Below, piece after piece: positions 62,393 to 64,000 of a stretch of DNA of 64,000 bases. A model generated the notes under the pieces. It saw only the letters and a list, made by a program, of their open reading frames with translations. It was not told the DNA's origin and ran no database searches. The translations under genes were made by a program, and so were the position numbers. Within the stretch, counting starts at the first letter, position 1; the number at the start of each line of letters is the position of its first letter. This DNA comes from Lacticaseibacillus pabuli. Lineage in GTDB: Bacteria; Bacillota; Bacilli; Lactobacillales; Lactobacillaceae. The stretch is taken from positions 62,001-126,000 of the forward strand of contig NZ_CP117884.1 in assembly GCF_028736235.1 (NCBI RefSeq), read 5' to 3'.

Positions 62393-62434
62393 TTTGGCCA
62401 ATGACATTGGAACAAGCAACTTGGAGGTTCATTC

Positions 62435-63511
62435 ATGACGATTTATAACTTTGCGGCGGGGCCAGCGATGATGCCGGCACCCGTCATTAAGCAGATTCAG
62501 GACGAGTTGCCGTCCCTGCATGGCAGCGGCATGAGCATTCTTGAAGTTTCACATCGCGGTCAGGATTTTGAGAAGATTATTGAAGATGCCGAGGCTGACT
62601 TACGTGAGTTGATGGCCATTCCGGATGATTACGCGGTGCTCTTCATGCAGGGGGGCGGTACGGGCCAATTTGCCGCAGCACCGATGAATCTGGCGCGTCA
62701 GTTCAAACGGATTGCCGTGCTCGATTCTGGCCAGTGGGCGGCACGGGCCGATGCGGAAGCACGCCGTTTGGGGTTCACATCCGACGTGTTAGCCAGCACG
62801 AAGACGGACCGCTATACGACACTGCCCGCTCTGCCCGAACCATTGCCGCAAGACCAATACGACTACGTGCACATCTGTGTGAACAACACGATTGAAGGCA
62901 CCATGTTCCGCCAGTTGCCCGCGACGGAGACAACGCCGCTGGTGGGGGACATGTCCTCCAACATTCTGGCTCAGCGGTACAACGTGCGTGACTTTGGGAT
63001 GATTTTCGCGGGTGCACAAAAGAACCTGGGGCCAGCCGGGGTGACCGTCGTTATCGTGCGCCGCGACCTGTTGGGTGACGCAAAGCACGTGCCTAGTGCC
63101 TTTGACTACCAGTTGTTTGATGCGAAACACTCGCTGTACAACACACCACCAGTTTTCGCCATTTATGCAGTCGGACTTGTCCTCAAGTGGCTCAAGGAAC
63201 AGGGCGGCGTCGACGAAATGCAGCGGCGCAACGAGGCTAAGTCGCAGCTACTCTACGACTACCTGGATCAATCACGACTATTCTTTAACCCCGTGAAACC
63301 TGCCGACCGTTCCATCACCAACGTACCGTTCATGACGGGTGATGCCGACCTTGACGCTGCCGTTGTCACAGCCGCCACGGCACACGGCTTGTTGAACTTG
63401 AAGGGGCACCGGAGCGTCGGCGGCCTGCGCGCCAGCCTATACAACGCCATGCCGCTAGCTGGGGCCGAGGCGCTGGTCGATTTCTTAAACGACTTTGAAA
63501 AGCATCATTAG
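62435..63511 (+). CDS. serC: Phosphoserine aminotransferase
   Basis: PLP-dependent enzyme (358 aa) of the serine pathway, converting 3-phosphohydroxypyruvate and glutamate to phosphoserine. It begins YNFAAGPAMMP as in the family and has the PLP Lys196 in GAQKNLGPAG. TTGGAGG precedes ATG 62435. It forms an operon with serA 27 bp downstream, under the attenuator described. Confidence 0.95.
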   Translation: MTIYNFAAGPAMMPAPVIKQIQDELPSLHGSGMSILEVSHRGQDFEKIIEDAEADLRELMAIPDDYAVLFMQGGGTGQFAAAPMNLARQFKRIAVLDSGQWAARADAEARRLGFTSDVLASTKTDRYTTLPALPEPLPQDQYDYVHICVNNTIEGTMFRQLPATETTPLVGDMSSNILAQRYNVRDFGMIFAGAQKNLGPAGVTVVIVRRDLLGDAKHVPSAFDYQLFDAKHSLYNTPPVFAIYAVGLVLKWLKEQGGVDEMQRRNEAKSQLLYDYLDQSRLFFNPVKPADRSITNVPFMTGDADLDAAVVTAATAHGLLNLKGHRSVGGLRASLYNAMPLAGAEALVDFLNDFEKHH

Positions 63512-63538
63512 GACCATCATCACAGGAGGATAATGCCA

Positions 63539-64000
63539 ATGTTTCACGTGAAAACATTTAATGCGATTGCCCAGACTGGGCTCGACCGATTCACTGCAGA
63601 CTATGATTTAAATACGGAGGCGGCGCCAGATGCCTACTTGATTCGTTCGGTTAACTTGCGTGACCAGAACTTGCCTGAGTCTCTGAAGGTGATTGTCCGT
63701 GCCGGCGCGGGGTACAACAACGTGCCGATTCATAAGGCAACGGCCAACGGAACGGCAGTATTCAACACGCCGGGGAGTAATGCGAACGCGGTGAAGGAAC
63801 TTGTTGTGGCCATGCTTATTGTCGCGGCACGGAACTTGTTCTCAGCGGCAAGCTATGCGGCGCAAAACAGTGGCGCTGACATCTCGCTTCGGACTGAAAA
63901 AGAGAAGACCAAGTTTAACGGGACAGAATTGATGGGCAAGACGCTGGCAGTCATCGGTGTCGGCCACGTCGGCGCATTGGTCGCCCATGCGGCCAGTGAC
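63539..64000 (+). CDS. serA: D-3-phosphoglycerate dehydrogenase, partial
   Basis: First 154 residues of an NAD-dependent 2-hydroxyacid dehydrogenase, cut by the window end. VRAGAGYNNVPI and FNTPGSNANAVKELVV belong to the SerA-type catalytic domain, and the NAD motif begins at AVIGVGHVG. ATG 63539 has GGAGG 9 nt upstream; an in-frame ATG 63533 is too close to it. Its first codons (MFHVKT) coincide with a parS-like site. It provides the first step of serine synthesis, next to serC. Confidence 0.92.
   Translation, partial: MFHVKTFNAIAQTGLDRFTADYDLNTEAAPDAYLIRSVNLRDQNLPESLKVIVRAGAGYNNVPIHKATANGTAVFNTPGSNANAVKELVVAMLIVAARNLFSAASYAAQNSGADISLRTEKEKTKFNGTELMGKTLAVIGVGHVGALVAHAASD
63540..63555. other. 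parS-like site 6, in serA start codons
   Basis: TGTTTCACGTGAAAAC matches the general parS at 14 of 16 positions, with the core TTTCACGTGAAA perfect. It overlaps the serA start codon. Confidence 0.75.

Larger units (their letters stand above)
62198..62434 (+). promoter_or_regulatory. Serine-type attenuator leader of serCA
   Basis: The leader RNA carries a Ser-rich leader peptide (62224-62286) and ordered pairing segments. Segment 1 TGGTCTAC (62263-62270) pairs with 2 GTAGACCA (62283-62290). Segment 2 (62281-62289) also pairs with 3 GGTCTCACAC (62304-62313). Segment 3 also pairs with 4 TGTGAGACCG (62331-62340) as a perfect 10-bp stem with CGGTCTCACA. Segment 4 with CGCGA (62339-62343) can pair with 5 TCGCG...CTCA (62358-62368), the left arm of the terminator. 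Stalling at Ser codons would favour 2:3 and 4:5 and allow read-through. Confidence 0.7.

Noticed and set aside
62198..62434. T-box riboswitch for serCA
   Set aside because: The stretch TGTGAGACCGCG and the following terminator resemble a T-box core, but the essential TGG that pairs with the tRNA end reads TGA, and no long Stem I with specifier loop is seen. The coding leader with Ser codons explains the region better. A covariance-model search would settle it.
1..64000. CRISPR arrays, prophage, rRNA or tRNA genes
   Set aside because: No regularly spaced repeats, phage gene block or RNA gene was recognised by eye; a tRNA scan was not possible.

Overview
The window reads as chromosomal DNA of a lactic acid bacterium of the family Lactobacillaceae with a moderately high G+C content; genus and species cannot be fixed by eye. 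The walRKHIJ-htrA block and rlmH are typical of the region near the replication origin of Firmicutes. Non-coding signals agree: six close matches to the ParB/Spo0J site parS, two exact copies of the Noc nucleoid-occlusion site, and four perfect DnaA boxes within 280 bp. dnaA itself is not in the window.

Layout. 1-3.96 kb: mannose-family PTS operon (manXYZ plus manO). 4.0-12.6 kb: walR, walK, walH, walI, a small membrane gene on the minus strand, walJ, an unknown gene and htrA. 12.6-13.2 kb: gene-free stretch with the DnaA-box cluster. 13.2-18.2 kb, minus strand: glpK and two related anion-permease genes, one split by a complete 1.1-kb IS30-family element. 18.5-20.8 kb: a recombinase-like protein without catalytic residues, rlmH, a GNAT acetyltransferase and a GlsB/YeaQ-type protein. 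21-31 kb: a TetM-like GTPase, a LacX-like epimerase, an Imm-5-like gene pair, a sugar permease, an Rrf2 regulator with a CatB-like acetyltransferase, an FtsX-type ABC exporter, an SDR protein and a TetR regulator. 31.4-34.7 kb: a NUDIX gene tightly followed by a frameshifted PLD-helicase-DUF3427 gene. 35.7-38.8 kb: a second mannose-family PTS (IIB-IIC-IID-IIA plus one unknown protein).

38.9-58.2 kb is an accessory-looking series of small modules, many with their own TetR-type regulator: an SDR, a MacB-like ABC exporter, an esterase, an oleate hydratase followed by an overlooked 58-residue membrane peptide, an HxlR/VOC pair and an ABC-2 exporter. It also holds a compact four-gene minus-strand operon (48.8-52.4 kb): one DUF805-like membrane protein and three paralogous single-pass proteins sharing an N-terminal F-x-x-D-[YF]-D-x-L-F motif, which I do not recognise. 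58.4-64 kb: a PanE-like reductase, an orphan DXS-like enzyme, a histidine phosphatase, then serC and the start of serA.

The strongest new signal lies upstream of serC. The promoter is followed by a 20-codon leader peptide with a Ser-Ser-Ser-Trp-Ser run. After it come hairpin segments that can pair as 1:2, 2:3, 3:4 and 4:5, and then an intrinsic terminator. This is the layout of a trp-type attenuator tuned to serine, and I am not aware of one described for serCA in this group. Further leads are the unknown four-gene envelope operon, the DnaA/ParB/Noc site archipelago, and the NUDIX-helicase pair.
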